In this document: piece after piece, positions 57,801 to 64,000 of the stretch
How positions within the stretch are numbered: position 1 is the first letter of the stretch
Layout: each line of letters opens with the position of its first letter
Source: Amphiura filiformis
Taxonomy: Eukaryota > Echinodermata > Ophiuroidea > Amphilepidida > Amphiuridae
Length of the DNA stretch: 64,000 nt
Assembly (NCBI RefSeq): GCF_039555335.1
Contig: NC_092642.1
Coordinates: 15,281,208 to 15,345,207, forward strand
Direction: 5' to 3'
Made by a program: the position numbers and the translations under genes
The notes under the pieces: generated by a model
Databases searched by the model: none
Told to the model about the DNA's origin: nothing
Seen by the model: the letters and a program-made list of their open reading frames with translations, nothing else

Positions 57801-59142
57801 TATCATACCATTGGTAAAAACCTGCTTCACAAGTCCAACAATTCACTCCCTCTCCAGACGTCCCACCCCCAGACCGGAAGACCCCGTCAGCAACACGATG
57901 AACCAGCAACATCCCCACTCCCACCTCCACAGTGCACAGTTCCCCCAGCAGCCAGTCACACGCATGACCTAGTGATCATGTCCCTCCATAAAGTCCACCA
58001 TCACAGACCACGCGTCACAGCAAAACCAAGACACCGATCAGTGATGAAGGGACACACTCACCAAATCATGCATATGACCAACCACCGCAAAGTCCGCACA
58101 CTCCGGAATGAGAGTAGGAGTGCCGCCAGCCCACACCGCATCACCAATGACGTCCCCCGATCGGAAGATGAGACGTCCAAAACGTGAGCAAACTACCAGA
58201 CCCGCAAAACAAAATTCACCAATAGTATTACATGTATGTAATCCACACCAAAACGATGCACCCATCGGCTGCCACACGTGTCCCATTCCACATAAGCAGC
58301 AGGAACAAATACCAGACCCATCCCAAGCGGAAGCCACCCCAAACCATACCAAAGTCACCTGATCTAGGAATACAGAAACATATTCCCAAACCATGTGACC
58401 CGGGGATGACCCGAAGCAACCCCCACCCGAAACAAGCCCGGCACCCATTCCCAGCTATCATGCGAAACGAGACACATGCAGCAACCGACAAGCGCACCGC
58501 TCCGATATGGATGTACACATATGGGAATTGAGCAACATGGCCTGTTGGGCAGATAGCACCAACCCCCCGGGAGGGTGGGTCGGAGCAACAAATTGACAAA
58601 AAAAATCATCACGACACTTGTAAACAAACAGTGCTCGAGTTTGATTGACAGATGATGTCAGACGCAAACTAGTCTTTTTATCTCTGTCTTTCATTATAAC
58701 CCATAACACACAAGTTTGGTACTATCCAACTGCGACCCTACCTATACCTATTTGTTAGGAGGGGAGGGGGTCAAAAAGTCCATTACGTTTGAAGGAAACT
58801 AGCTAAAATATTGGTCAAAGTTTGTCTTGCCAGTTGGAATTTTCAACATTTCATACTTACATTTCAGGGAGGGGGAGGGAAGGGGTCAGCCTACTAACAA
58901 AACCACTTTAGTTTGTAGGACGTCATCAAACTTTTTGTTTGTTCCATTAAGGGGTTGACTTGAATTAATTGAGATTTGTACTTCATTTGTCATTTCTACA
59001 GCCTCCAGAAGTGCGATTCCAGTCGCAACTAGAGCAGTTAGCCGCAATGGGATTCGTGAACAGAGAAGCTAATATTCAAGCCCTGATTGTGACAGGTGGG
59101 GATGTCAACGCCGCTATTGATCACTTATTAACCATGCGGTAA
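39732..59142 (+). CDS. UBQLN: Ubiquilin (UBL-STI1-UBA ubiquitin shuttle), complete
   Basis: Thirteen exons, all GT-AG with matching phases: 39732-39839, 47504-47606, 49127-49176, 50056-50286, 50599-50724, 51554-51682, 52330-52450, 52988-53161, 53859-54004, 54587-54670, 56201-56316, 56878-57220 and 59002-59142. Together they give 1872 bases, or 623 residues, close to vertebrate ubiquilins. Residues 9-87 form the UBL ([10 protein letters not shown] at 54-63). STI1-type Met/Asn-Pro repeats lie at about 165-250 and 350-425 ([19 protein letters not shown]). A PLPNPWAP motif lies near 305. A Ser/Thr- then Gly/Met-rich linker occupies 463-577, and the UBA domain 580-620 (MGF at 593-595). In the family the UBL binds proteasome and the UBA binds ubiquitin chains, while the STI1 region holds hydrophobic clients; it acts in cytosol and nucleus. 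I see no PXX repeat of the UBQLN2 type. The start AGCAAGATGG fits Kozak and gives the expected MAES N-terminus. Confidence 0.96.
40512..40872. mobile_element. TTAA-family hairpin MITE (GGTACTACACCC ends), copy 1
   Basis: Nearly fully palindromic. Left GGGTACTACACCCTGG and right CCAGGGTGTAGTTA; the inner arms carry TTTTTGCATTTTTCTCAAAA and its complement. The left flank is TTAA; the right is worn. Confidence 0.8.
40979..41241. mobile_element. hAT-like element of the GGTCTTAGC family, worn copy
   Basis: Starts AAGGTCTTAGCCAGCCATGC, ends GGCTAAGACTCTG, and holds CACCCGTC and GACGGGTGG words like the copies at 43715 and 63691. Confidence 0.5.
41612..41975. mobile_element. TTAA-family hairpin MITE, copy 2
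   Basis: Flanked by TTAA on both sides. Ends GGGGGGTACTACACCC and GGGTGTAGTACCCC; the inner arms share AGTGACTCAAGACAAGC and its complement. Confidence 0.85.
42089..42164. repeat. 34-base-arm hairpin
   Basis: 42089-42122 (TCTCTACACAGC through CACTCGCTCCAC) pairs with 42130-42164 with few mismatches across a 7-base loop. Confidence 0.8.
42512..42732. mobile_element. hAT-like element (CAGTGTTCGAAATAAG ends) with GTTGTCC words
   Basis: The right end in complement reads CAGTGTTCGAAATAAGCAC, the left CAGTGTCCGAAATTTAG. Flanked by a perfect 8-base duplication GTTGAAAA (42504-42511 and 42733-42740). Internal words GGTTGTCC, GAGGACAAG and TTGTCC are repeated in both orientations. Confidence 0.85.
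42928..43312. mobile_element. TTAA-family hairpin MITE, copy 3
   Basis: Flanked by TTAA on both sides. Ends GGTGGTACTACACCCC and GGGGTGTAGTACCACC. Inserted into the left arm of the large inverted-repeat structure. Confidence 0.85.
43715..44373. mobile_element. hAT-like element (CAGGGTCTTAGCTAG ends)
   Basis: 659 bases. Left CAGGGTCTTAGCTAG and right CTAGCTAGGCCCTG, flanked by a perfect 8-base duplication GCTGTAGG (43707-43714 and 44374-44381). Shares TGCCCGTC, CCAGGAGCAAACT and AAAATGACGG with 63691-63983. No transposase frame. Confidence 0.88.
44885..45337. mobile_element. PIF/Harbinger-like MITE with C-run minisatellite
   Basis: TIRs of about 35 bases beginning GGGGTGGTGCAATAATTATG, flanked by TTA on both sides (44882-44884 and 45338-45340). 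The interior repeats GCCAAAAATCTTTGCCCCCC-like units of 21-26 bases with C runs of 6 to 12. Minus-strand open frames (Gly-rich) are translations of the minisatellite. Confidence 0.8.
45900..46085. mobile_element. MITE (GTAGTCCACTTG arms)
   Basis: Near 45905-45945, CCGTACTCCGTAGTCCACTT; near 46035-46080, CCGTACTCC and CCAAGTGGACTACTGAC. The GTAGTCCACTTG and CAAGTGGACTAC words are complementary. Confidence 0.5.
46232..46319. repeat. 43-base-arm hairpin
   Basis: 46232-46275 (CCGCCAACACAAAGGG onward) pairs with 46278-46319 (ending CCCTTTGTTGGCGG) with few mismatches and a 2-base loop, containing TATAGTTGTGTACCAT and its complement. Confidence 0.9.
46454..46748. mobile_element. TIR element (CATAGTCGATTTTT ends)
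   Basis: CATAGTCGATTTTT at the left and AAAAATCGACTATG at the right. The very AT-rich interior has no coding capacity. Confidence 0.5.
47349..47453. mobile_element. Small Harbinger-like MITE (GGCCAAA ends, TAA flanks)
   Basis: 105 bases with TAA on both sides. Left GGCCAAAAATTATGTTTGGT and right CCAAACACTTTGGCC are complementary, and GGTTGCCC pairs with GGGCAACC. It lies 50 bases upstream of ubiquilin exon 2. Confidence 0.7.
47504..47606 (+). CDS. UBQLN: Ubiquilin exon 2
   Basis: Acceptor TATTTTTCAG, donor GTAAGT. Encodes [16 protein letters not shown], then [17 protein letters not shown], the UBL helix and hallmark strand. Confidence 0.95.
47768..48013. mobile_element. MITE (GATCA-AATGAGTC ends), copy 2
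   Basis: Inverted copy of 35005-35237. TATGATCACGGCAATGAGTC at the left and GACTCATTCCCCTTGATTAT at the right. Confidence 0.75.
48731..49070. mobile_element. TA-flanked MITE (GTATTTCATCAAATA ends), copy 2
   Basis: Inverted copy of 12807-13155. TA on both sides, C run after CAAATAGTCGC. Ends 56 bases before ubiquilin exon 3. Confidence 0.75.
49127..49176 (+). CDS. UBQLN: Ubiquilin exon 3
   Basis: 50-base exon between CCCTGCACAG and GTTAGT. Encodes [16 protein letters not shown], the last UBL strand. Confidence 0.93.
49177..50055 (+). other. Ubiquilin intron 3
   Basis: About 880 bases. A short inverted pair near 49555-49630 (TTAGGTTCCC and GGTGCACAGTGCTGCACAG against CATCTGTGCAGCACGGTG) suggests a small foldback element. 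Nothing else is recognised. Confidence 0.5.
50056..50286 (+). CDS. UBQLN: Ubiquilin exon 4
   Basis: 77 codons after TTATTTCAG. Ser/Thr-rich then Gly-rich linker ([19 protein letters not shown]) ending MQQQMQRQ. Confidence 0.92.
50599..50724 (+). CDS. UBQLN: Ubiquilin exon 5
   Basis: 42 codons, phase 0 at both ends, encoding the first STI1-type repeat ([20 protein letters not shown]). Confidence 0.95.
51554..51682 (+). CDS. UBQLN: Ubiquilin exon 6
   Basis: 43 codons, phase 0 at both ends. Encodes [20 protein letters not shown], then [20 protein letters not shown]. Its last 20 codons are duplicated at 51753-51815. Confidence 0.95.
51753..51815 (+). other. UBQLN: Possible ubiquilin cassette exon 6b (partial exon 6 duplicate)
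   Basis: 63 bases in intron 6, bounded by CGCTTGCAG and GTAAGA, open in phase 0 and encoding 21 residues: [10 protein letters not shown], then [11 protein letters not shown]. Compared with the end of exon 6 it has amino acid changes at four positions (R to D, M to I, A to V, N to I) and two silent changes. The polypyrimidine tract upstream is poor (GGGTTGTATGGGGGCATGG). It may be spliced in occasionally, or it may be a decaying duplicate. Confidence 0.5.
52330..52450 (+). CDS. UBQLN: Ubiquilin exon 7
   Basis: Acceptor TATCTGTAG, donor GTAAGA. Encodes [20 protein letters not shown], a highly conserved ubiquilin stretch. Confidence 0.95.
52988..53161 (+). CDS. UBQLN: Ubiquilin exon 8
   Basis: Acceptor GTACATCAG, donor GTAACA. 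Encodes [15 protein letters not shown] followed by a Ser/Thr-rich linker ending GPAGLYG. Confidence 0.92.
53301..53530. mobile_element. MITE with ~39-base TIRs (TGTGACCCATCACATCG)
   Basis: TGTGACCCATCACATCGAAA and CAGACCAC at the left pair with GTGGTCTG and TTTCGATGTGATGGGTCACA at the right. In ubiquilin intron 8. Confidence 0.85.
53859..54004 (+). CDS. UBQLN: Ubiquilin exon 9
   Basis: Encodes [20 protein letters not shown] and [20 protein letters not shown], the start of the second STI1 pair. Donor GTACGA. Confidence 0.94.
54118..54268. mobile_element. Small MITE (CTGGGCCCGGTTTACGAA ends)
   Basis: CTGGGCCCGGTTTACGAAAC at the left against AAGTTTACGAAGC and ACCGGGCCCTGG at the right. About 150 bases in ubiquilin intron 9. 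Confidence 0.6.
54587..54670 (+). CDS. UBQLN: Ubiquilin exon 10
   Basis: 28 codons ([20 protein letters not shown] onward) between TCATCTTAG and GTGAGA. A family A MITE begins about 12 bases into the next intron. Confidence 0.94.
54682..54867. mobile_element. MITE family A, copy 4
   Basis: GGACTATTCCAGTTGAAATC at the left and GGAATAGCCCATTG at the right. Starts 12 bases after ubiquilin exon 10. Confidence 0.8.
55428..55688. mobile_element. TIR element (CATTCTTAAACACTT ends)
   Basis: CATTCTTAAACACTTGAGAATG against GAAGTGTTTAAGAATG. The interior is CG-containing (CGCGTGTGCATCGACGCGAT). It abuts the hairpin 55690-55870. Confidence 0.55.
55690..55870. repeat. Long hairpin, arms of ~83 bases
   Basis: 55690-55774 pairs with 55789-55870 with few mismatches across a 14-base loop (TCGGCTCCGCCTCG). 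Shared words are ATTGTTTTTAGCCGCTG, CGTCTCATATAACACGGG and ATCATTATTTT. Confidence 0.9.
56201..56316 (+). CDS. UBQLN: Ubiquilin exon 11
   Basis: Encodes [20 protein letters not shown] and [12 protein letters not shown]. Acceptor ACCCTTGCAG, donor GTAAGT, leaves in phase 2. Confidence 0.94.
56878..57220 (+). CDS. UBQLN: Ubiquilin exon 12 (low-complexity linker)
   Basis: A Thr/Ser-rich run, then [20 protein letters not shown] and [19 protein letters not shown]. Acceptor CTTACCTACAG, donor GTAAGG. Confidence 0.93.
57346..58688. mobile_element. 1.34-kb element with 36-base TIRs and A+C-rich body
   Basis: 57346-57381 and 58653-58688 are inverted with one mismatch (GACAGAGATAAAAAGACTAG, then TTTGCGTCTGACGTCA). 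About 57860-58530 is strongly A+C rich on the plus strand. Overlapping open frames there (137, 136 and 123 codons on both strands) have biased composition and no recognisable domain. It lies in ubiquilin intron 12. The short element 21595-21748 shares the TIR core. Confidence 0.8.
58745..58965. repeat. Foldback repeat related to 7660-7915
   Basis: GGAGGGGAGGGGGTCAAAAA and AGGGAGGGGGAGGGAAGGGG blocks with TAGGACGTCATCAAAC, matching the 7660-7915 repeat in opposite orientation. Confidence 0.45.
59002..59142 (+). CDS. UBQLN: Ubiquilin exon 13 (UBA domain)
   Basis: 46 codons and TAA after CATTTCTACAG. Encodes [20 protein letters not shown] and the third UBA helix with [10 protein letters not shown]. 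Confidence 0.96.
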   Translation, partial: PPEVRFQSQLEQLAAMGFVNREANIQALIVTGGDVNAAIDHLLTMR

Positions 59143-59313
59143 CAATGTGACGCCAACCAGACATGTTTATTGTAGAAAGCACCATCATATGCCTCAAATG
59201 ACAGGGGCTCAATGCTTAAGGGTATACACTCTTTGTTATTAAGTTTTTGCTTTCGATCATGTAAAAATAGTTCAGATGTGAATTCCATTATAAATACCAA
59301 ACAATGTTTTTTC

Positions 59314-59682
59314 AGAGATGCTACTTGGTTCCACTAAAAAACAATTTTAAAAACCTTTGACTGGTTAATAAGAAAGCCTGAAAGCGCACAAATTTATGCT
59401 AAAATTCCCCCAAAACAGACTGAAAAGAAATCGGGGTACATTTTGTCACACATTGTGAGAATCCATTTTGATTCTGGAGAGCGATATCTACGATTATCGT
59501 TATATTCTCCTTCATTTGACGAGTGTTTAGGCTTACAAAATGTATGGGAATCTTTGTGGATTTCTGCCAATTTGTTCAGAAGAATCCGAGAGATTTGATT
59601 CTTGGCGAAGTTCCAGCCCTGAAGAAATAAAAATGCAGATGTTTTGATTTCCACTAAAAACCTGCAAGTGGCATCTCTGCTT
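59314..59682. mobile_element. MITE (CAGAGATGCTACTTG ends)
   Basis: CAGAGATGCTACTTGG and TTCCACTAAAAAAC at the left against TTTCCACTAAAAACCTGC and CAAGTGGCATCTCTG at the right. Confidence 0.65.
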
Positions 59683-59877
59683 TAAATATTGAAAAAGTGG
59701 CAAAAAATTTTAATACAAAGTTAACTACCCTTTTAATAGCCCTTATGAACTGTAAGTCCTGGATTCTGGCTGGTGTATCACTAAGCTATAAATATTAACC
59801 CGGCAAAAAAAATTAAGTGTTGTTTAAAGATAAGTACTCAAGAGGCCGTTCATCATGATATAAATTAATGTTTTTGG

Positions 59878-60304
59878 TTAAAGCCATATTGTAACATTTC
59901 CGTAGAAATACATTAGTATTTCTTTTCCACAAATGTCCCCTTTTAATTTTGAACCGAACAACTGTGGGAAAGCAAAGAAATTACAATTTCATTCCAGCGC
60001 CAATGTTGCCGATGTGTGTCACTCCGGCAATCGTGATTTAGGTACGTCCTTCTGATGTCCATCCCATAAACCATGGAAGTACATCAACATCGTGTATGCA
60101 TTCAACTAATATTTCGATCGTTTGAATTAAACGATGGGACACATCGATTTATTTAAAAATATTGAAATTTGGCACAAATACAGCACTTAAAGGCATGATT
60201 TTGCAGGGTATGTTTGTTTATTAATGTAGATTACAATCATGTCACAATCAGAATTTTGACAAAACTTGAGGGCGTCCTCAGCAAATTTTACAATATGGCT
60301 TTAA
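59878..60304. mobile_element. TTAA-flanked MITE (AGCCATATTGTAA ends)
   Basis: TTAA at 59878-59881 and 60301-60304. AGCCATATTGTAACATTT pairs with AAATTTTACAATATGGCT. No coding frame. Confidence 0.8.
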
Positions 60305-60451
60305 ATTAAAGAGATATCTTCAGTATGTATTGTATTTATGTTTATTATTTTTGGATCAGTGTTCAGCATGGAAAGTGAGAATGAAAAGGTAGTGTATTAT
60401 ACTTTGTACACCACATAATAAGCAAGATGTATGCTACATTGCAACCATATA

Positions 60452-60850
60452 TGGCTATTCCATTTAATATCCATATGACCCCAATGGAAGACATGACCTT
60501 AATCTATAGAGGTATAATTTCAAAATGGAGGTACCTGATAGGGTTGACTCCATTTAAAATCTAGACCCCCCTGTGAGAGATTAAGGTCATCAGACCTTCG
60601 TTTTTGAGGAGCTCAATTGCACCAGAGCTCCTACAGCTCTCCTTAGCAACATTTCAGGAGTATGATTTACTGAGTCCCTCACTACTTGAATCCCTATGTT
60701 TTAATACAGATATTAAAAGATTGAGCTCCTTGTTGAGCACCTAAGTACACTCAGGAGAGTGATTAACAGAGCTGCAATTTTCAAAAATGAAGGCCTGGAT
60801 CATGTCTTCCATATCTGGTGTATGGATTTCAATGCAACGGGAATAGCCCA
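60452..60850. mobile_element. MITE family A, copy 5, split by an insertion
   Basis: Ends TGGCTATTCCATTTAATATC and GGGAATAGCCCA. The family word GGTCATGTCTTCCAT is interrupted after GGTCAT by 60591-60797 and resumes at 60798. Confidence 0.8.
60591..60797. mobile_element. TIR element inserted in family A copy
   Basis: 207 bases with ends CAGACCTTCGTTTTTGA and, in complement, CAGGCCTTCATTTTTGA. Flanked by GGTCAT and GATCAT, a probable 6-base target duplication with one change. Confidence 0.8.
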
Positions 60851-61002
60851 TTGTACTCCTCATCCATCTGATGAATAAACTTCAACTGTGTATCACAAAT
60901 GTTCAGAGTTCCTGTACGCGCTGTGCTCAAGAATGACACTCGGGGCATGATTGAGCCAAGCCAATGCTATCTTGTGTAATTTAAGCCAAATCATGCTGTA
61001 TG

Positions 61003-61472
61003 TGCAGATTTCACACCACCAAATAGAATTATATGGTTTTGCGCCCTTAATTTTACTTCTCAGAAAAAAACATGCATTCCCAATTTATGCATTAAAATGA
61101 GCAGAAATTTGCATAATTTTGGCAAAATTTGGATTGGTCATGATTAGTAATGTTAATACTGCAAGGGTTCCACAGATGGGAGAGATCGATTAATGATTTT
61201 AAGCAGCCTTTTCTTTACAGAAACACTGGCATGATTTTGCCTGTAAAATAGGCAATTCCCGGACATCGTAGACTTCAAGGGCCAGTCGTAAAAAATAATG
61301 ACGGTCAACCTATATTTTTTCTCAGCCAGAGGGATCAGGCAAGGGCTGATTTCAACCATATAGCTGTCGCTTAAAACTGAGTCGCTCCTGTGAAGAAAAA
61401 ATGATGTTTTCTTAAGGCAAATTTAGCACATATCTCTATGGGACTCTGATTTGGTGGTGTGAGATCTGCAGC
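61003..61472. mobile_element. TIR element (GCAGATTTCACACCACCAAA ends)
   Basis: GCAGATTTCACACCACCAAA at the left and ATTTGGTGGTGTGAGATCTGC at the right in complement. About 470 bases; the minus-strand frame inside it is not called. Confidence 0.7.
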
Positions 61473-62870
61473 TCTCTCAACATTATGTAGGAAAAGAGCA
61501 CAATGGACCTATTTGAGTTGAGAAAATTGACATGTTGTAGTTGGAAGTTTATAAATCATGCTGATTTTATTCATACTTCTTCCCCAATGGGCACTACTGG
61601 CTGAATGATTTTAATTGGTTACAAAGAGGGCTATATCATGTATTGAGCCAATCCCAGGGATGTTAAGAATAGTCAGTACAGCTGAAGGGGATTAAGCTTA
61701 AAATTGGCAAGAGATCTAAAAGCTCTATTTTGATTGGTTATTCAGATGATTACATCATGTACTTATCCAATCAGAGGCACTGTAAGAAGGGCAGCAGTCC
61801 CCATTAACTAAAATGGGTTACCCCTAGAGGAGTCCAGACTGTATTGTTTGTGTGTCATTCATGGAGAGGAAATTATGTCCAGATTATTTCTCTACGTGCC
61901 CAGCAAAATTGCTGGTTTACAGTTTGACTTGCACACAGGTAATTTGCACACAGGTAATTTGCACACATATGCAGTGTGTATACCATTGGAATTGTGTTGT
62001 GATCATTTTGGTTGTGGTTCCGATGTCAGACTTTGCCAGCAAGTACAATACAACATGGTTTACTTGAGATGTGTGTGGAGTTTGCCGTTGTAGTGTGATG
62101 TCAAAATTGATCGTTGCCATGTCAACTGGTTCATGCTTTCTGTTCAGAACCATAATCAAAATGATCACAACACATAACAGGTGTGCAACTGCAAACTAAG
62201 CTTGAATCGATACGTAAGGTATATATAACATATTGACTACGACAGGGAATAGGTCAACCAATTGAATATTATCACACACGCACATCCCCCTTCTTGTTAA
62301 TACCTCCAAACAAGGACCTCATTCTGCATATGATTAAATGCTATCTAACCGAGGACTCACACACACTGTGGACCTCACACCAGACAACTTACTATCCAAC
62401 CCTGACACGTCCTATACCCCCTATAGTGGAACTATCTTATATGCATTTTTGCATCATTTACATTGTTCTGGTCATAGTAAGAAACCGAGGGCGTCCTCGA
62501 TCGGAGGTGTGTCCTCGGTTGTATGGTGTGTATCCATATTTAGGTCTTCATTTAGAGGTATTTACAAATGCACAACACATCATGCTCAATTCATGACAAA
62601 TAAATCTTGAACAATTTATGTTGTTGGCACAGTCACAGACCTTTGCAAAGAGGACTTTATGGAAAGCACAGATTATGAAAGACCATCAAAACACATTCAA
62701 CCAATAACATTCTGGCGATTTGAACACATGTTGATCATGCAGTGGACTCCGCATTCAATACGCTGCATAAAGTGAGAGTAATGTGATTGATGTGAACAAT
62801 CCTACCATACCACGCATTCATCAAACGCGCGTTGGTGCCAGTGTGTGATTAGTTGGGGTGTTTTTGTCTC

Positions 62871-63165
62871 CAGGCCTTGAAATAAGCAGACTGGAACCAG
62901 GAGCAATGTGTTTTTGAACATTGCTCCTGGTTCACTGTGATTTTACAAGAACCAGGAGCAATTTCTGAAGAAATAGGAGCAATTTTCAAATAGTAATCCT
63001 TTTCTGCATACAATACCAGCACTACTGCATAAGTGCAAAACTGGAACCAGGAGCAATTTGTTTTTAAAATTGCTCCTGGTTCATGTGAATTTTACAAGGA
63101 CCAGGAGCAATTGGTGGCTTTACGAGAGCAAATTTGCTCCCTGCGCCCGCTTATTTCAAGGCTTG
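62871..63165. mobile_element. hAT-like element (CAGGCCTTGAAATAAGC ends) with repeated dyads
   Basis: Ends CAGGCCTTGAAATAAGC and, in complement, CAAGCCTTGAAATAAGC. Flanked by a perfect 8-base duplication TTTGTCTC. The interior carries GAACCAGGAGCAATTT and ATTGCTCCTGGTTC several times, in two direct blocks about 150 bases apart. Confidence 0.88.
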
Positions 63166-63690
63166 TTTGTCTCACAGGGAGACTTACAAACTCTCACAGG
63201 ACATTTCTGAACTAATTTCGGATGAGTTGTGAGCAGGTACTGAGTTAAAGGCCTATTGGGAATTACTGACTGATTTTGGCTGTTTATTAATATCAGCTTT
63301 TTTAAAACCAACCTTGATGAATCCCAACTATATATGTCATTGTAATATTTCATGTTTAAATATAACTAAGCTATATATATAAATTGATTGCCAGAGCTGC
63401 AGACTCAACACTTGATTGAGTTGTTTACATTTAAAGCTACATGGTGTGAAATTTACTAGAATAAATGTTTTTTGTGTCTTAATTTTTCTGAATCTCAACA
63501 CAGAGGTGCTAAGAGTGACCATGCTCAGTGTTATTTTTACACCCTGGATGTTTAAAAACTGGGTTTCCTGATAAATGGAGAACTTCTGGTGCACAATAGA
63601 ATAGAAGGAAATCAAAATTTAAAGAGGATAGTGTGATTTCATCGCATTCTATTTCCAAACTGAACGAAGACCTTGACCCTTACTCCCCAC

Positions 63691-63983
63691 CAGGGTCTTA
63701 GCTAGGTTTTGACAAGTGCCTTTCATTTTCACCAAAACTGCCAGTCCAAAATTTGACCCTGAAAACATGAACCAAAACTGAGGGTTCTTCAGAGTCTATG
63801 GTCAATTCAAGTACCCATTGCTATAGCCTTGATTTATTAGTCTGGTTTTGTTTTGAGTTCATAGAATTTATTGCAGCATTAATTTTAAAATTTGGCATCT
63901 GTCAGAGGCATTTATCATACCTGTCCCAGGAGCAAACTTCTTGTCCAAAATGACGGGTGGATGGGTGGCTAGCTAAGATCCTG
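63691..63983. mobile_element. hAT-like element of the CAGGGTCTTAGCTAG family
   Basis: CAGGGTCTTAGCTAG at the left and CTAGCTAAGATCCTG at the right. Shares GTCCCAGGAGCAAACT and AAAATGACGG with 43715-44373. Flanking duplication is worn. Confidence 0.75.
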
Positions 63984-64000
63984 TTCTGCACCTAAGGAGT

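Larger units (their letters stand above)
59143..64000. other. Ubiquilin 3' flank, no further gene seen
   Basis: The 3' UTR begins at 59143. An AATAAA at 59626-59631 lies inside the MITE 59314-59682 and could serve as polyadenylation signal. The remainder is MITEs, listed separately; 61500-62250 and 63180-63680 show nothing I can name. Confidence 0.6.

Noticed and set aside
57774..58709. Overlapping frames of 83-137 codons on both strands
   Set aside because: Strand-asymmetric composition keeps several frames open at once; none shows a domain or conserved motif, so they are treated as part of the TIR element.
61848..62610. Frames of 71-100 codons on both strands downstream of ubiquilin
   Set aside because: No domain, overlapping alternatives in other frames, and short local repeats such as TAATTTGCACACAGG.

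Overview
This is a stretch of an animal nuclear genome. Three protein-coding genes are split into short exons by GT-AG introns of about 0.2 to 9 kb, and the DNA between the exons is AT-rich and crowded with short inverted-repeat transposons, SINE-like pieces and tandem repeats. There is no bacterial, plasmid or phage signature. The gene structures and the dense MITE landscape suit a marine invertebrate, perhaps a deuterostome such as an echinoderm or hemichordate. That placement is inference and cannot be proved from the window.

Layout. (1) Positions 64-10121, plus strand: the 3' part of a gene for an SH2-domain adaptor of the SH2D4A/SH2D4B type, five exons, with the 5' end outside the window. 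(2) Positions 10122-24844: intergenic DNA with no gene I can support, mostly MITEs, a 115-bp tandem array carrying nuclear-receptor-like half-sites, a roughly 200-bp tandem repeat and a tRNA-derived SINE. (3) Positions 24845-37133, minus strand: a complete four-exon homologue of human C3orf38 (DUF4518/NTF2-like, 398 residues). Its 9.1-kb intron holds recent direct duplications and a hairpin-monomer array. (4) Positions 37134-39731: the region between the divergent C3orf38 and ubiquilin starts. (5) Positions 39732-59142, plus strand: a complete 13-exon ubiquilin gene (UBL, STI1 repeats, UBA; 623 residues). (6) Positions 59143-64000: ubiquilin 3' flank, made of MITEs.

The three genes have no obvious shared pathway. 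Ubiquilin shuttles ubiquitinated clients to the proteasome, SH2D4 proteins are phosphotyrosine-reading adaptors, and C3orf38 is poorly understood.

The most interesting points are these. A partial copy of ubiquilin exon 6 lies in intron 6, in frame and with both splice signals, and could be a cassette exon adding 21 residues. Two neighbouring SH2D4 exons look like tandem duplicates. C3orf38 carries an internal 24-residue repeat. A group of hAT-like elements has 8-bp target duplications and TIRs of the CAG-GAAATAAG type, and each member carries its own dyad-symmetric internal word. Several MITE families are flanked by TTAA. A Harbinger-like element holds a C-run minisatellite. A 1.34-kb element with 36-bp TIRs has a strand-asymmetric A+C-rich body. 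I found no CRISPR array, operon, rRNA or intact tRNA gene. All splice sites, domains and repeat pairings were read by eye; no alignment or search was run.
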